A stretch of 64,000 bases of DNA, from assembly GCF_002742625.1 (NCBI RefSeq), contig NZ_PEBF01000001.1:2666001-2730000 (forward strand). Direction: 5' to 3'. Positions 7,386 to 17,267 of the stretch are shown one piece after another (position 1 is the stretch's first letter; each line of letters begins with the position of its first letter). The stretch comes from Caulobacter sp. FWC2 (GTDB lineage: Bacteria; Pseudomonadota; Alphaproteobacteria; Caulobacterales; Caulobacteraceae). The position numbers and the translations under genes are program-made. Under the pieces are notes generated by a model. The model was not told where the DNA came from. It did not search any database and saw nothing but the letters and a program-made list of their open reading frames with translations.

Positions 7386-8489
7386 ATGACCATGCCGCTG
7401 AACCTCAAATCCCTCACCAGCCTGCGGTTCTTCGCCGCCATGTGGGTCGTGGCCTATCATTTTTGGCCCAACCTCGGCCTGGCCATGCCCGCCGTAATCG
7501 CCAAGGGCTATCTGGGCGTTGAGCTGTTCTTCGTGCTCTCTGGCTTCATCCTTTGCCACGTCTACCTGGAAAATTTTGGCCAGGGTCGGTTCGACTACCG
7601 CGAGTTCCTCTGGGCTCGCCTGGCGCGGATCTATCCGGTTCATCTGGCGGTTCTGTTGGGCTTGATGCTGCTGATCGCGACGGCCGCCATGATGGGCGTT
7701 TCGGCGGGCGACAAGCTGCTGATCTGGCCATCCCTGCCAGCCCAACTGACCCTGACCCAGGCTTGGGGCCTGTCGCCGCTGGGCGGCTGGAACCATCCGT
7801 CCTGGTCGATCTCCGCCGAATGGTTCGCCTATCTGAGCTTCCCGGTCTTCGCGTTCTTGGCCTGGCGGCTGATCAGCCGGCCAAGACTGGCCCTGGTCCT
7901 GGCTTTGGGCTTGGTGGTGGCGCTCAATATCGGCTTCCCGGCCGTCGCCGGCTTTCCCCTGACCAAGGCTACCTTGCTCTGGGGAGCCCTGCGGATCGTG
8001 CCGTGTTTCGCGCTCGGCTGCGCGATCTGGCTGGCCTGGCGCGCTGATCTGGTCACCGGCAAACCCTCGGGCCTCGGCCTGACTCTCATGGCGCTGTCCG
8101 GCGTCGTGGCCGCGGCGCTCTTGCAGGCCCCGGACTTTGTCGCCGTGGCGCTGTTTGGCGCGCTGATCCTGGGTCTGGCGGCGATCTCCACCTCAGGCTC
8201 GTCATTCCTGGCCCAACCGGCCCTGGTCTATCTCGGCGAGGTCAGCTTCGCCGTCTACATGGTCTGCATTCCTTGGGAGTCGGTCTTCACCCAAGGCCTG
8301 GGCAAGGTCATCGGGCTGGAGCCCTCCCATATGCCCATAGGCTTGTGGCTGGCGCTCTATGTTGGGGTCATCCCCGTGGCCATGGTCTTGCATCACGCCG
8401 TCGAGCGGCCGATGCGCACGCTGATGCGCCGCCATGGTCCGCCCTTCGGCCGCGCCAGGGCGGCGAGCCCCGCCCCGGCCAACGCCTGA
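7386..8489 (+). CDS. acyltransferase 3 (OafA/YrhL-type) membrane protein
   Basis: A 367-aa polytopic membrane protein with about ten hydrophobic segments. The opening LTSLRFFAAMWVVAYHF contains the R and H characteristic of acyltransferase-3 proteins, followed by GYLGVELFFVLSGF and a YREFLWARLARIYP segment. These enzymes transfer acyl groups, usually acetyl, to sugars or lipids at the inner membrane. The substrate cannot be read from sequence. It is not obviously part of a metal operon: a different cluster begins 34 bases downstream. Confidence 0.85.
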   Translation: MTMPLNLKSLTSLRFFAAMWVVAYHFWPNLGLAMPAVIAKGYLGVELFFVLSGFILCHVYLENFGQGRFDYREFLWARLARIYPVHLAVLLGLMLLIATAAMMGVSAGDKLLIWPSLPAQLTLTQAWGLSPLGGWNHPSWSISAEWFAYLSFPVFAFLAWRLISRPRLALVLALGLVVALNIGFPAVAGFPLTKATLLWGALRIVPCFALGCAIWLAWRADLVTGKPSGLGLTLMALSGVVAAALLQAPDFVAVALFGALILGLAAISTSGSSFLAQPALVYLGEVSFAVYMVCIPWESVFTQGLGKVIGLEPSHMPIGLWLALYVGVIPVAMVLHHAVERPMRTLMRRHGPPFGRARAASPAPANA

Positions 8490-8523
8490 TGACGGGGTCG
8501 CGTAAACAGACTAGGGTGAAGCC

Positions 8524-8895
8524 ATGCTGAGACATGCGCTCGCTTTCCTGGCCGCCATGGCCGTCGCGTTCAGCCCGCTGGCGGTCAACGCCGCGCAGGC
8601 TGATTGCGACATGGCCGGCATGGACATGAGCGCGATGAGCATGACGATGCCCGCCGCTGAAACCGCCCCCGACACCGCCCAGCCAGACCCCTGTTGCGAC
8701 CACGGCAAGGCGATGTCGGCCAAGGACTGCGCCAAGGCCTGCGCCACCAGTTGCGCGCTGGCGGTCGGGGTGCCCGGCGACGCGGCGATCAGCCATTCGC
8801 CGATCGTCTACCGCGTCGAGGTCAGTTGGTCCAACACCAGCGGCCAGACCCACGATCCCATCCCGGAAGATCCTCCTCCAAGATCGCTGATCTAG
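8524..8895 (+). CDS. secreted Cys/Met-rich protein upstream of cusCBA
   Basis: A 123-aa protein with a signal peptide ending near NAAQA, then a Met cluster (DMAGMDMSAMSMTMP) and six cysteines (CCDHGKAM, DCAKACATSC). Cys/Met clusters suggest binding of Cu(I) or Ag(I) in the periplasm. It is similar in character to CopL-like or other small proteins preceding copper efflux genes, but I cannot place it in a named family. It is probably the first gene of the cus transcript. A hairpin at 8897-8915 follows its stop. Confidence 0.65.
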   Translation: MLRHALAFLAAMAVAFSPLAVNAAQADCDMAGMDMSAMSMTMPAAETAPDTAQPDPCCDHGKAMSAKDCAKACATSCALAVGVPGDAAISHSPIVYRVEVSWSNTSGQTHDPIPEDPPPRSLI

Positions 8896-8896
8896 C

Positions 8897-8915
8897 GACC
8901 GGCCAAGCGCCGGTC
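8897..8915. other. hairpin between small cus-leader genes
   Basis: GACCGG and CCGGTC pair across a seven-base loop, and a second hairpin GCCCGC/GCGGGC is at 8973-8986. Neither has a T-run. They could tune expression of the following genes relative to the first. Confidence 0.35.
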
Positions 8916-9018
8916 TGACGCTTCCGCGCCCGCCGTCGTGCATCCCACACCCGGCCAAGCGCGCGGTCGCTTGCCCGCTCGCGGGCGCTTCAGATCACGA
9001 TTTTCAAGGAACGATTCC

Positions 9019-9264
9019 ATGACTCTTCGCACCACGATGCTGGCCGCCTTGGCCGCCGGCCTGACCTTCGCCGCCTCGGCCGCCCTGGCCGCCAAGCCCG
9101 CGCCTTGCAGCCACCTGCAGGCCCAGTCCCCGCCGTCCAATCCCAAGGACGTTTTCCGGACCGCCCTGCGCATCTGCGACATGCCGGCCAACTGCGGGAT
9201 GATGTCGATGATGGCCGGCCCGGCTTCCCCGGCCAAGCCTGAAGCCACGGGCCCGACCCGCTAG
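9019..9264 (+). CDS. small secreted hypothetical protein
   Basis: An 81-aa protein with a clear signal peptide (MTLRTTMLAALAAGLTFAAS, cleavage near ALA). The mature part has three cysteines and a Met patch (CDMPANCGMMSMMAG). The start at 9019 is supported by AAGGA upstream and by the signal peptide. It lies between the Cys/Met-rich protein and cusC, so a role in periplasmic metal handling is plausible but unproven. No family recognised. Confidence 0.6.
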   Translation: MTLRTTMLAALAAGLTFAASAALAAKPAPCSHLQAQSPPSNPKDVFRTALRICDMPANCGMMSMMAGPASPAKPEATGPTR

Positions 9265-9412
9265 GATCGGCTGAACCGGGCGGCGGGCAATCCCCTCCCG
9301 TCGCCCGCTCGGTCGGCTCCGGCGGACTGGCTGCAACCGCTCCGCCGGAGCGCCTCTCCCCTTCTCGCGCGGCGGCCGACGCCGCGCGCTACGCGACAGG
9401 ATCTTCTGTTCA

Positions 9413-10636
9413 ATGCGCTTCATACTGCTTCTGGCGGGCAGCCTTAGCCTGGCCAGCGCGGCCCAGGCTGGCCCTCTGACCTTCGAAGCCGCTCAGCGGC
9501 TGGCCCTGCAGTCACCGGCTCTGGATGGAACCGCCGCCGATCTGGAGGCCGCCAAGGCCCAGGGACGGGCGGCCGGCAAGTTGCCCGATCCCAGGTTACG
9601 GCTGGGTCTGGACAATGCCCCGATCTCCGGACCGCCGGCCGGGACGTTCGGCGGCGACAGCATGACCATGGTCAGCGTCGGCTTGATGCAGGATCGGCCC
9701 AGCGCCGCCAAGCGCGAGGCCGCGCGTCGAGCCGCTTCGGCCGAGGTCTCGACCGCCGGCGCCCGCCAGGCGCTGGTGGCGCGCGAGACGCGGCTGGCCG
9801 TCGCCCTGGCCTGGATCGATCTCTACTACACCGACCAGAAGCTGGCCGCGCTCGCCGCGGTCGAGAAAGCGATCACGCCGCTGCGCGACACCGCGCCGGC
9901 TGCCTTGACGGCTGGCGACGCTCGCCCGGGCCAGACCCTGGAAGCGCAACAGAAGCTGGCCCTGCTGGCCGATCGGCGCAGCGAACTGCTGGCCGACCGC
10001 GCCCGCGCCGCCGCCGAACTGACCCGCTGGACCGGAGAGCCAGGGCCACAACCCATCGGACCGGCGCCCGATTTTCCCATCGACCCCGAGACGCTGCGCG
10101 CCGGCCTCCCCGACCATCCCAGCCTCATGGCGCTGGATGCGGCGCGCCAAATGGCCGGAGCCCAGCTGGCCCAGGCCCGCGCCGAGGCCCATCCCGACAC
10201 CAGTTGGGACATCGCCTATCAGAAGCGCGACGGCGCCTACGGCGACATGGTGTCGCTAGGAGTGACCTTCGGCCTACCGCTGTTTGGCCAATCCCGGCGC
10301 GAACCGCTAATCGCCGCCCAGAGCGCGCGGGTTCGCGGCGCGGAGAGCCAGAAGGCGGCGGGCGCGCGCCAACTTCTCGCCGCGCTGGAGAGCGACCTCG
10401 CAGACCACCAGATGCACCATGAGCAGTTGGCGAGGGCCCAAGAGACCTTGGCGCCGCTGGCCCAGCAGCGCGCCGACCTGGAGACCGCCAGCTACGGCGC
10501 CGGCCGCGCCAGCCTGACCGACGTGCTCGGCGCTCTGCTCGATCTGGCCGAGACCAAGCTTTCGATCCTCGACCGCCAAGCCCTCGTCACGCGCGACAGC
10601 GCCAAGATCAACCTGACCTATGGAACCGCGTCATGA
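9413..10636 (+). CDS. cusC: outer-membrane efflux channel, CusC/CzcC-type TolC family
   Basis: A 407-aa protein with a signal peptide (MRFILLLAGSLSLASAAQA) and the two-fold repeated helical-barrel organisation of TolC-like channels. Features include LTFEAAQRLALQSPAL at the start of the mature protein and the SMTMVSVGLMQD strand segment. It should form the outer-membrane exit duct of the Cus RND pump. Its stop overlaps the cusB start by four bases, and cusB likewise overlaps cusA, so the three are translationally coupled. Confidence 0.88.
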   Translation: MRFILLLAGSLSLASAAQAGPLTFEAAQRLALQSPALDGTAADLEAAKAQGRAAGKLPDPRLRLGLDNAPISGPPAGTFGGDSMTMVSVGLMQDRPSAAKREAARRAASAEVSTAGARQALVARETRLAVALAWIDLYYTDQKLAALAAVEKAITPLRDTAPAALTAGDARPGQTLEAQQKLALLADRRSELLADRARAAAELTRWTGEPGPQPIGPAPDFPIDPETLRAGLPDHPSLMALDAARQMAGAQLAQARAEAHPDTSWDIAYQKRDGAYGDMVSLGVTFGLPLFGQSRREPLIAAQSARVRGAESQKAAGARQLLAALESDLADHQMHHEQLARAQETLAPLAQQRADLETASYGAGRASLTDVLGALLDLAETKLSILDRQALVTRDSAKINLTYGTAS

Positions 10637-12174
10637 GCCGCGCCACGACCCTTTCGCCCCGATCCCTGATCGCGGGCGCCGCCGCCATCGCCCTTCTGGC
10701 TGCGGCCGGGGGCTATGGCCTGGGCCAGTGGCGCAAGGCGCCCGTCCCGGCGGCGGGCGATGCGCCCGGCCGCAAGGTTCTCTACTGGTATGATCCGATG
10801 GTGCCGGCCCAACGCTTCGACAAGCCGGGCAAGTCGCCGTTCATGGACATGCAGCTGGTCCCCCGCTACGCGGACGAAGCCGCGAGCGCGGCGTCGCCTG
10901 GCGTGGCCGTCGATCCGCGCGGCGCCCAGACCCTGGGCCTGCGTTTGGCCCGCGCCGAGATGACGCCGCTCGCCTCTGGCTTGACCGTCCCGGGGTCGAT
11001 CGACTTCAATCAGCGTGACCTGGCCATCGTCCAGACCCGAACCGCCGGCTTCGTCCAGCGTGTCTATGGCCACGCCCCCGGCGACATCGTCGCGGCCGGC
11101 GCGCCGATCGCAGACCTGCTCAATCCCGACTGGGCCGGCGCGCAGACCGAATATCTGGCCGTGCGCCGCGTCGGCGATCCGCGCCTGACGGCTGCGGCGC
11201 GCTCACGCCTGGTCTTGGCCGGGATGAGCGAGCCCTTGATCGCCGCGGTCGAGCGCGGCGGCAGGGTCCAGCCGATCTCCACGGTGCGCGCGCCGATCGG
11301 CGGGGTGATTCAGACCTTGGACGTCCGGGCCGGCATGAGCCTGACCTCGGGCCAGACCCTGGCGCAGATCAGCGGCCTGTCGAGCGTTTGGCTGATCCTG
11401 TCGGCCCCCGAGGCCCAGGCCGGACTGATCAAGATCGGCCAGGCGGTTTCCGCCCAGTTGGCCGCCTTTCCTGGCGAGACCTTCAACGGCCGGGTCAGCG
11501 CCATCCTGCCTTCCGCCCAAGTCGACAGCCGCACCCTGCAGGTACGGGTCGAACTGGCCAATCGCGACGGCCGGCTGCGGCCGGGCATGTTCGCCACGGC
11601 CAGTCTCGGGAGTGATGCGGCGCCGGTCCTGACCGTCCCCAGCGAGGCGGTGATCCGCACCGGCCGTCGGGACTTGGTGATGCTGGCCCAGGGCGGCGGC
11701 CGCTACCAGGCCGCCGAGGTCCGTGTCGGTCGACAGGCCGGCGGTCGCACCGAAATCCTCGGCGGCCTGAAGGCTGGCGATCAGGTCGTGGCCTCCGGCC
11801 AGTTCCTGCTCGACTCGGAAGCCAGCCTCGCCGGCTTGGAACCCAGGCCGCTGTCGGCGGATGAACCGGTGAACTCAATGCCGGCGGGTCCGGCCACGAA
11901 GTCCGCCGCGCCGGCGATGAAGCCGGCGCCGGCCGCCGCCAAGGCGCTGTTGCAAGCGGAGGGACGCATCGAGGAGATCACCGCCGATACCATCACCCTG
12001 AGCCATGGACCGGTGCCGGCGATCGGCTGGCCGGCGATGACCATGACCTTCAAGCTCGATCCGCCAAGCCTGGCTCGGGGATTGAAGGCGGGCGACCAAG
12101 CGGCGTTTGGCTTCGAACAACGTCCTGACGGGCCCGCCGTGCGCAGCCTTCGCCGCGTGGAGGCCAGCCGATGA
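10633..12174 (+). CDS. cusB: CusB-type RND membrane-fusion protein with C-terminal CusF domain
   Basis: A 513-aa periplasmic adaptor with an N-terminal membrane segment. A heavy-metal-binding motif follows (YWYDPM at 51-56, [16 protein letters not shown] at about 62-77), then the lipoyl/barrel adaptor domains. From about residue 440 there is a CusF-like domain with H, W, M, M in exactly CusF spacing ([15 protein letters not shown], residues about 457-471). Adaptors link CusA to CusC and receive Cu(I)/Ag(I) from CusF. Here the chaperone is fused to the adaptor, although a separate cusF also exists at 16882. Confidence 0.9.
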   Translation: MSRATTLSPRSLIAGAAAIALLAAAGGYGLGQWRKAPVPAAGDAPGRKVLYWYDPMVPAQRFDKPGKSPFMDMQLVPRYADEAASAASPGVAVDPRGAQTLGLRLARAEMTPLASGLTVPGSIDFNQRDLAIVQTRTAGFVQRVYGHAPGDIVAAGAPIADLLNPDWAGAQTEYLAVRRVGDPRLTAAARSRLVLAGMSEPLIAAVERGGRVQPISTVRAPIGGVIQTLDVRAGMSLTSGQTLAQISGLSSVWLILSAPEAQAGLIKIGQAVSAQLAAFPGETFNGRVSAILPSAQVDSRTLQVRVELANRDGRLRPGMFATASLGSDAAPVLTVPSEAVIRTGRRDLVMLAQGGGRYQAAEVRVGRQAGGRTEILGGLKAGDQVVASGQFLLDSEASLAGLEPRPLSADEPVNSMPAGPATKSAAPAMKPAPAAAKALLQAEGRIEEITADTITLSHGPVPAIGWPAMTMTFKLDPPSLARGLKAGDQAAFGFEQRPDGPAVRSLRRVEASR

Positions 12175-15100
12175 TCGCCGCCGTCATTCGCTGGTCGCTG
12201 GGCAACCGCTTCTTCGTGCTGCTCGGGGCCCTGGTCCTGCTGGCCGGCGGGCTGGTGGCGCTGCGCGAAACGCCGCTCGACGCCCTGCCTGATCTCTCCG
12301 ACGTCCAGGTGGTGATCCGCACGCCAGCCCAGGGCCAGGCGCCGCGCCTGGTCGAGGACCAGATCACCTATCCGCTGGCCACCACCATGCTGTCGGTGCC
12401 GGGCGCCAAGACCGTGCGCGGCTATTCCTTCTTCGGCGACAGCTTCGTCTATGTGCTGTTCGCCGACGGGACCGATCCCTATTGGGCCCGCTCGCGGGTC
12501 CTGGAATCGCTGAGCCAAGTCCAGAGCCGGCTCCCGGCCGGGGCCCGCCCTGCCCTGGGTCCCGACGCCACGGGTGTGGGATGGATCTTCGAATACGCCC
12601 TGGTCGACCGAACCGGCCGCCATGACCTCAGCCAACTGCGATCCTTGCAGGACTGGTTCGTGCGCTATGAGCTCAAGACCCTGCCGGGCGTGGCCGAGGT
12701 GGCCAGTATCGGCGGCATGGTGCGTCAGTACCAGGTGGTGCTCGACCCGCAGAAGCTGGCGGCCTACGGGGTCACCCACCAGGCCGTGGTCGACGCGCTG
12801 AACCGGGCCAACCAGGAAGCCGGCGGCTCCGTCGTCGAGATGGCCGAGGCCGAATACATGGTTCGGGCCAGCGGCTATCTGAGCAGCCTGGACGACTTCG
12901 CCGCCGTACCGGTCAAGACCGCGGCCGGCGGCGTGCCGATCGCCCTGGGTCAGGTCGCCACGATCCAGATCGGACCGGAGATGCGCCGAGGGGTCGCCGA
13001 ACTCAATGGTCAGGGCGAGGTTGCCGGCGGCGTGGTCGTTCTGCGTTCGGGCGAGGACGCGCGCGCCACGCTCAAGGCCGTGCAGGACAAGCTGAAGACG
13101 CTCAAGGCCAGCCTGCCGCCAGGCGTTGAGATCGTCACCACCTACGACCGATCGGGCCTGATCGACCGCGCCATCGACAACCTGAAATCCAAACTCTTCG
13201 AGGAGTTCATCGTCGTCGCCCTGGTCTGCGCGCTCTTCCTTTGGCATCTGCGCTCGGCCCTGGTGGCGATCATCGCCCTGCCCCTGGGCGTGCTGACCGC
13301 CTTCATCGTCATGCGGGCCCAGGGCGTCAACGCCAACATCATGTCGCTGGGCGGCATCGCCATCGCCGTCGGGGCCATGGTGGACGCGGCCGTGGTGATG
13401 ATCGAGAACGCCCACAAGCATCTCGAACGTTGGGCGCACGACCATCCCGACCAAACGATCGGCGATCGCGAGCGCTGGGACGAGATCGCCGCCGCCGCCG
13501 TCGAGGTCGGCCCGGCCCTGTTCCTGAGCCTGCTGATCATCACCTTCTCGTTCATCCCGGTCTTCACCCTGCAGGGCCAGGAGGGGCGGCTGTTCGCGCC
13601 GCTGGCCTTCACCAAGACCTATGCCATGGCGGCCGCGGCCCTGCTGTCGATCACCCTGATCCCAGTGCTGATGGGCTATCTGATCCGCGGCAGGATCCCG
13701 GCCGAGACCGCCAACCCGATCAATCGGGCGCTGAGCGCGCTCTACGCCCCGGCCCTGGACTGGGTGCTTGGGCGTCCGCGCACCACGCTGGTCATCGCCG
13801 CCCTGGTCTTCGCCACCACCCTGGTCCCGCTGTCGCGGCTGGGCGGCGAGTTCATGCCGACCCTCGACGAGGGCGACCTGCTCTACATGCCCTCGGCCTT
13901 GCCCGGGCTGTCGGCCGCCAAGGCCAGCGCGCTGCTGCAGCAGACCGATCGGCTGATCAAGACCGTGCCCGAGGTCGACAGCGTGTTCGGCAAGGCCGGC
14001 CGCGCGGAGTCGGCGACCGATCCGGCCCCGCTGGAGATGTTCGAGACCACCATCCGCTTCAAGCCGCGCGACCAGTGGCGCCCCGGCATGACCCCGGAAA
14101 AGCTGGTCGAGGAATTGGACCGCACGGTGGCGGTGCCGGGACTCTCCAACGTCTGGGTGCCGCCGATCCGCAACCGCATCGACATGCTGGCCACCGGGAT
14201 CAAGAGCCCGATCGGGGTCAAGGTGTCGGGCGCGAACCTTGATGACCTCGATCGGGTCGCCCAGCAGATCGCCCAAGTCGCCAAGACCGTGCCAGGGGTC
14301 AGTTCGGCCCTGGCCGAGCGATTGACCGGCGGGCGCTATGTCGATGTCCGCATCGATCGGGCCGCCGCCGGCCGCTACGGCCTCAACATCGCCGACGTCC
14401 AGGCTATCGTCTCGGGCGCGATCGGCGGCCAGACGGTGGGCGAGACCGTCGAGGGCCTGGCCCGCTATCCGATCAGCGTGCGCTATCCGCGCGAGGTGCG
14501 CGGCGATCTGGAGGCCTTGAGGGCGCTGCCGATCCTCACCCCGTCCCTGCAGCAGATCACCCTGGGCACGGTGGCCCAGGTGGCGATCAGCGAGGGCCCG
14601 CCGATGCTCAAGAGCGAGAACGGGCGGCCGACCACCTTCGTCTATGTCGATGTGCGCGGGCGCGACCTGTCTTCGGTCGTCGCCGATCTGCAGCGGGCAG
14701 TGGCCAAGGACATCAAGCCGGTCACCGGCGTGACCATCAGCTATTCGGGTCAGTTCGAATATCTGCAGCGGGCGGTCGAGCGGCTGAAGATCGTCGTGCC
14801 GGCGACGCTGCTGATCATCTTCGTGCTGCTCTACCTGACCTTCCGCCGCTTCGACGAGGCGGCCCTGATCATGGGCGCCCTGCCCTTCGCCCTGACCGGC
14901 GGCTTCTGGGCGCTCTACCTATTGGGCTTCAACCAGTCGGTGGCCACCGGGGTCGGGTTCATCGCCCTGGCGGGCGTCTCGGCCGAGTTCGGGGTGGTGA
15001 TGCTGATCTATCTCAAGCAGGCCTTGGCCGAGCGCCAGGGTGTTCTGAGCGACGCCGACCTCAGCCAAGCGATCCGCGAGGGCGCCTTGCTGCGGGTCAG

Positions 15101-15320
15101 GCCCAAGGCCATGACCGTGGCGGTGATCCTGGCGGGGCTGATCCCGATCCTGATCGGCCACGGCGCCGGCTCGGAGGTGATGAGCCGGATCGCCGCGCCG
15201 ATGATCGGCGGCATGCTCAGCGCGCCGCTGCTGTCGATGTTCGTGGTTCCGGCCGCCTATCTGCTCATCGAACGTCGGCGTCTTAGTCGGCCTCGCGGCC
15301 CCACCATTGCTCATGGATAG
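12171..15320 (+). CDS. cusA: CusA-type heavy-metal RND efflux pump
   Basis: A 1049-aa inner-membrane proton antiporter with the typical two repeats of one plus five membrane helices around large periplasmic loops. The helix-4 signature [17 protein letters not shown] is the form found in monovalent-metal pumps (CusA/SilA) rather than the DFG form of CzcA. A Met-rich periplasmic path is consistent with Cu(I)/Ag(I) export. It overlaps cusB by four bases. It ends five bases before the convergent GDCCVYC gene. Confidence 0.92.
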   Translation: MIAAVIRWSLGNRFFVLLGALVLLAGGLVALRETPLDALPDLSDVQVVIRTPAQGQAPRLVEDQITYPLATTMLSVPGAKTVRGYSFFGDSFVYVLFADGTDPYWARSRVLESLSQVQSRLPAGARPALGPDATGVGWIFEYALVDRTGRHDLSQLRSLQDWFVRYELKTLPGVAEVASIGGMVRQYQVVLDPQKLAAYGVTHQAVVDALNRANQEAGGSVVEMAEAEYMVRASGYLSSLDDFAAVPVKTAAGGVPIALGQVATIQIGPEMRRGVAELNGQGEVAGGVVVLRSGEDARATLKAVQDKLKTLKASLPPGVEIVTTYDRSGLIDRAIDNLKSKLFEEFIVVALVCALFLWHLRSALVAIIALPLGVLTAFIVMRAQGVNANIMSLGGIAIAVGAMVDAAVVMIENAHKHLERWAHDHPDQTIGDRERWDEIAAAAVEVGPALFLSLLIITFSFIPVFTLQGQEGRLFAPLAFTKTYAMAAAALLSITLIPVLMGYLIRGRIPAETANPINRALSALYAPALDWVLGRPRTTLVIAALVFATTLVPLSRLGGEFMPTLDEGDLLYMPSALPGLSAAKASALLQQTDRLIKTVPEVDSVFGKAGRAESATDPAPLEMFETTIRFKPRDQWRPGMTPEKLVEELDRTVAVPGLSNVWVPPIRNRIDMLATGIKSPIGVKVSGANLDDLDRVAQQIAQVAKTVPGVSSALAERLTGGRYVDVRIDRAAAGRYGLNIADVQAIVSGAIGGQTVGETVEGLARYPISVRYPREVRGDLEALRALPILTPSLQQITLGTVAQVAISEGPPMLKSENGRPTTFVYVDVRGRDLSSVVADLQRAVAKDIKPVTGVTISYSGQFEYLQRAVERLKIVVPATLLIIFVLLYLTFRRFDEAALIMGALPFALTGGFWALYLLGFNQSVATGVGFIALAGVSAEFGVVMLIYLKQALAERQGVLSDADLSQAIREGALLRVRPKAMTVAVILAGLIPILIGHGAGSEVMSRIAAPMIGGMLSAPLLSMFVVPAAYLLIERRRLSRPRGPTIAHG

Positions 15321-15324
15321 CCGG

Positions 15325-15549
15325 CTAACCGCAGCATGGCCCGCCATCCCCGGCCTGGATCGGCGGGCAGGCGACGTCGCCGTAAGAGCAGTAGACGCAG
15401 CAATCGCCCCGCTTTGGCTTGAGCACCACACCGCAACCCTTGCAGTCGTAGAAATACTGGCAAGCGTCCGTCGGCATGGTTTCGGTCTCGCGATGGCCGC
15501 AATGCGGGCAGGTCAGCGTGGATCCAAGCGTGATCGGTTTGCGGGTCAT
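15325..15549 (-). CDS. GDCCVYC-type Cys-rich protein, mercury-cluster associated
   Basis: A 74-aa cytoplasmic protein with a zinc-ribbon-like CPHCGH at residues 14-19, DCKGCG at 35-40, the GDCCVYCSYG motif at 48-57 and a terminal CC. Small GDCCxxC proteins are common beside merT-like transporters in alpha- and betaproteobacteria, but their role is not established. The cysteine density argues for thiophilic metal binding. The start codon overlaps the merT-like stop (ATGA), so it is the second gene of a two-gene unit. Confidence 0.75.
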   Translation of the reverse strand: MTRKPITLGSTLTCPHCGHRETETMPTDACQYFYDCKGCGVVLKPKRGDCCVYCSYGDVACPPIQAGDGGPCCG

Positions 15550-15959
15550 GCGCGAGCGCTTCGGATAAGGGTCAAAGCCCAAGGCTCGATGATCGGGCGC
15601 CAGGCCAAGGCGAGGAGAACAAGAAGCGTCGCCGCGCTGAGCAGGCCGATCGCCAGCCGCGACGGCGCGCGGTCCGTGCAGTCGCCTCGACGCGGCCGGC
15701 TCCGCCGCCAAGTCACGATCCAGCCGGCGGCGATCACGCCAAGCGCCGCGAGCGTGAGCCAGACGCGCTGGCCGGCGGCCCAGCTCAAACCGCCCAGCCC
15801 CAAACCCGCCAACGCCAGGGACAAAGGCAGAACGCAGCACGCGGACCATGCGAAAACGGCCCCGAACGCGGCGAGAACCGCCGCGCCGCTCAAGGTGTTC
15901 TCCGCTACGCGGCGGGTCCTGTCGCCGGTCTCGGGGCGAGAACCGCTTTTGGTCGTCAT
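15546..15959 (-). CDS. merT: MerT-like mercuric ion transporter
   Basis: A 137-aa membrane protein with about four hydrophobic segments. The first contains AWSACCVLPLSLALAGLG with the vicinal C41-C42 pair that is the membrane metal site of MerT. The second Cys pair that MerT normally has on its cytoplasmic loop is reduced to one Cys (RRGDC). MerT brings Hg(II) into the cytoplasm for MerA. No merA or merP is adjacent, so either the reductase is elsewhere or the substrate has changed. The ATG at 15959 has GGAG upstream. It is divergent from a merR gene. Confidence 0.75.
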   Translation of the reverse strand: MTTKSGSRPETGDRTRRVAENTLSGAAVLAAFGAVFAWSACCVLPLSLALAGLGLGGLSWAAGQRVWLTLAALGVIAAGWIVTWRRSRPRRGDCTDRAPSRLAIGLLSAATLLVLLALAWRPIIEPWALTLIRSARA

Positions 15960-15997
15960 ATCGTCGTCTCCTGGCGCGTGCGCCACCAGGATGCCAT

Positions 15998-16018
15998 CTG
16001 TAGCGGCTACAGACTCAA
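15998..16018 (-). promoter_or_regulatory. MerR operator in the merT/merR divergent region
   Basis: On the minus strand TTGAGT (-35, 16018-16013) is followed directly by the dyad CTGTAGCCGCTACAG (16012-15998). This is the MerR-type layout pointing to the merT-like gene. The merR gene starts 29 bases away on the other strand, so the same protein can also repress itself here. Confidence 0.7.
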
Positions 16019-16040
16019 GCCCCAATCGCAAGGCCCTCCG

Positions 16041-16460
16041 ATGTCCCCCCAGACGATACAGATCGGCCAGCTATCTCGCCTCACCGGCTGCAACATCGAG
16101 ACGATCCGCTATTATGAGCGCATCGGCCTGATGCTGACGCCGCCACGCAAGGGCCGCTACCGAAGCTACGGCGATGGTGACGTGGCGCGTCTGGGTTTCG
16201 TGCGTCGCGCGCGGCAGTTGGGCTTTACCTTGGAGACGGTGCGCGTGCTGCTGGACCTCTCGGCTGGGCCGCAGGGCGCATGCACCGATGTGCGAGACCT
16301 TGCGGCGGCGCACCTGAATGACGTGCGTTCGCGGATCGCGGATCTGAGACGGATGGAAGCGGTTCTGACTTCCTCGGTGCAAGCCTGCGACGCCGGGCGC
16401 GAGTCCGGCTGCCCGCTGATCCAGACGCTTTATGCGAAGCCTGTCGCCTTGCAGGCGTGA
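16041..16460 (+). CDS. merR: MerR, mercury-type regulator
   Basis: A 139-aa regulator with the MerR helix-turn-helix (IGQLSRLTGCNIETIRYYE). The three cysteines that bind Hg(II) in classical MerR are present at C81, C116 and C124 (ACTD, QACDAGRESGC) within the segment DVRSRIADLRRMEAVL. The last two are separated by seven residues rather than the eight in Tn501 MerR. It is transcribed divergently from the merT-like gene with a MerR dyad between them. The ATG at 16041 is used; the upstream in-frame start would lie inside the operator. Confidence 0.85.
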   Translation: MSPQTIQIGQLSRLTGCNIETIRYYERIGLMLTPPRKGRYRSYGDGDVARLGFVRRARQLGFTLETVRVLLDLSAGPQGACTDVRDLAAAHLNDVRSRIADLRRMEAVLTSSVQACDAGRESGCPLIQTLYAKPVALQA

Positions 16461-16514
16461 CGGCCGCCCCGGCGGACTTGGTCGTCCGCGCCAAAGGTCG
16501 GGGTGGCCAAGCGG

Positions 16515-16712
16515 TCAAGCCGGAGTCACACGATAGCCGGCGGCGGCGATCGCTGCCGATATGCGGTCCGAAGCCGCGGCCGTGGCAATTTCCAGTCGTC
16601 GCCCTGCGATATCGGCCCGAACCTTGGCATGGGCGTCCACGCCGCACACGGCCTTGGTGACGGTGGCGACGCAATGGCCGCAGGTCATGTTCTCGATGGT
16701 GTAGCGAAGCAT
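16515..16712 (-). CDS. copZ: CopZ-like heavy-metal chaperone (HMA domain)
   Basis: A 65-aa single HMA domain with MTCGHC at residues 9-14, the metal-binding MxCxxC motif, and GYRVTPA at the end. Such cytoplasmic chaperones hand Cu(I) to CopA-type ATPases. A MerP-like role for the nearby MerT is less likely because there is no signal peptide. The gene has its own CueR-type promoter at 16752-16773, the same type as that of copA, which supports copper control. Confidence 0.85.
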   Translation of the reverse strand: MLRYTIENMTCGHCVATVTKAVCGVDAHAKVRADIAGRRLEIATAAASDRISAAIAAAGYRVTPA

Positions 16713-16751
16713 CTTGTTCGTCCTTGTTCGACTTCGCTGCAACAGATGGGG

Positions 16752-16773
16752 CTTCCCATCATGGCAAGGTCAA
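16752..16773 (-). promoter_or_regulatory. CueR-type operator/promoter of copZ
   Basis: Minus strand: TTGACC (16773-16768) is followed by the near-palindrome CTTGCCATGATGGGAAG (16768-16752), with CATCTG as a possible -10 after a 19-base spacer. The dyad closely matches the copA site at 20651-20672. Confidence 0.75.
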
Positions 16774-16881
16774 GAGGCGCCTCGCCGAAATCCTGCTGAG
16801 GGATCGGCCTGGGCCGGCGCGTATCTCTCTGGCGCAGGACGGCCCTCTCCGGTCGATCCGCACCGACAGGAGACAAAATCG

Positions 16882-17241
16882 ATGAAGACCTTCCTCGCCG
16901 CCGGCGCCCTGTTCCTGGCCCTCACCGGCCCCGCCCTTGCTCAATCCGACATGAAGATGGGCGATATGAAGATGGGCGATATGGCGGGCATGAAGCACGA
17001 CGCCGCGCCCGCCCCGGCCAAGACGGCCGACGGCCAGGGCGTGATCAAGGCGATCGACGCCAAGGGCGGCACGGTGACTTTGCAGCACCAACCGATCCCG
17101 GCGCTGAAGTGGCCGGCCATGACCATGAAGTTCAAGGCCGCTCCGAACGTTCTCAAGTCGTTCAAGGTCGGTCAGGCCGTCAATTTCAAGCTCAAGCCGA
17201 TGGGCGCTGCAGCCGAAGTCGTGGCGATGTCGGCCAAGTAG
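16882..17241 (+). CDS. cusF: CusF-type periplasmic Cu(I)/Ag(I) chaperone
   Basis: A 119-aa protein with a signal peptide ending in ALA near residue 20 and a short Met/His stretch (DMKMGDMKMGDMAGMKHD). A CusF domain follows whose ligands H69, W77, M80 and M82 keep the H-x7-W-x2-M-x1-M spacing of E. coli CusF (HQPIPALKWPAMTM). It should bind Cu(I) or Ag(I) and deliver it to CusB. AGGAG precedes the ATG. It is divergent from copZ and separate from cusCBA, so it may have its own control. Confidence 0.88.
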   Translation: MKTFLAAGALFLALTGPALAQSDMKMGDMKMGDMAGMKHDAAPAPAKTADGQGVIKAIDAKGGTVTLQHQPIPALKWPAMTMKFKAAPNVLKSFKVGQAVNFKLKPMGAAAEVVAMSAK

Positions 17242-17267
17242 CACTTCAGGACGGTTCGCCCGGCGCA

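Noticed and set aside
11781..14276. 831-codon open frame antisense to cusB/cusA
   Set aside because: It is a by-product of GC-rich codon use in cusBA; the product is low complexity (His/Gly/Asp/Gln) with no domain and no ribosome-binding site.
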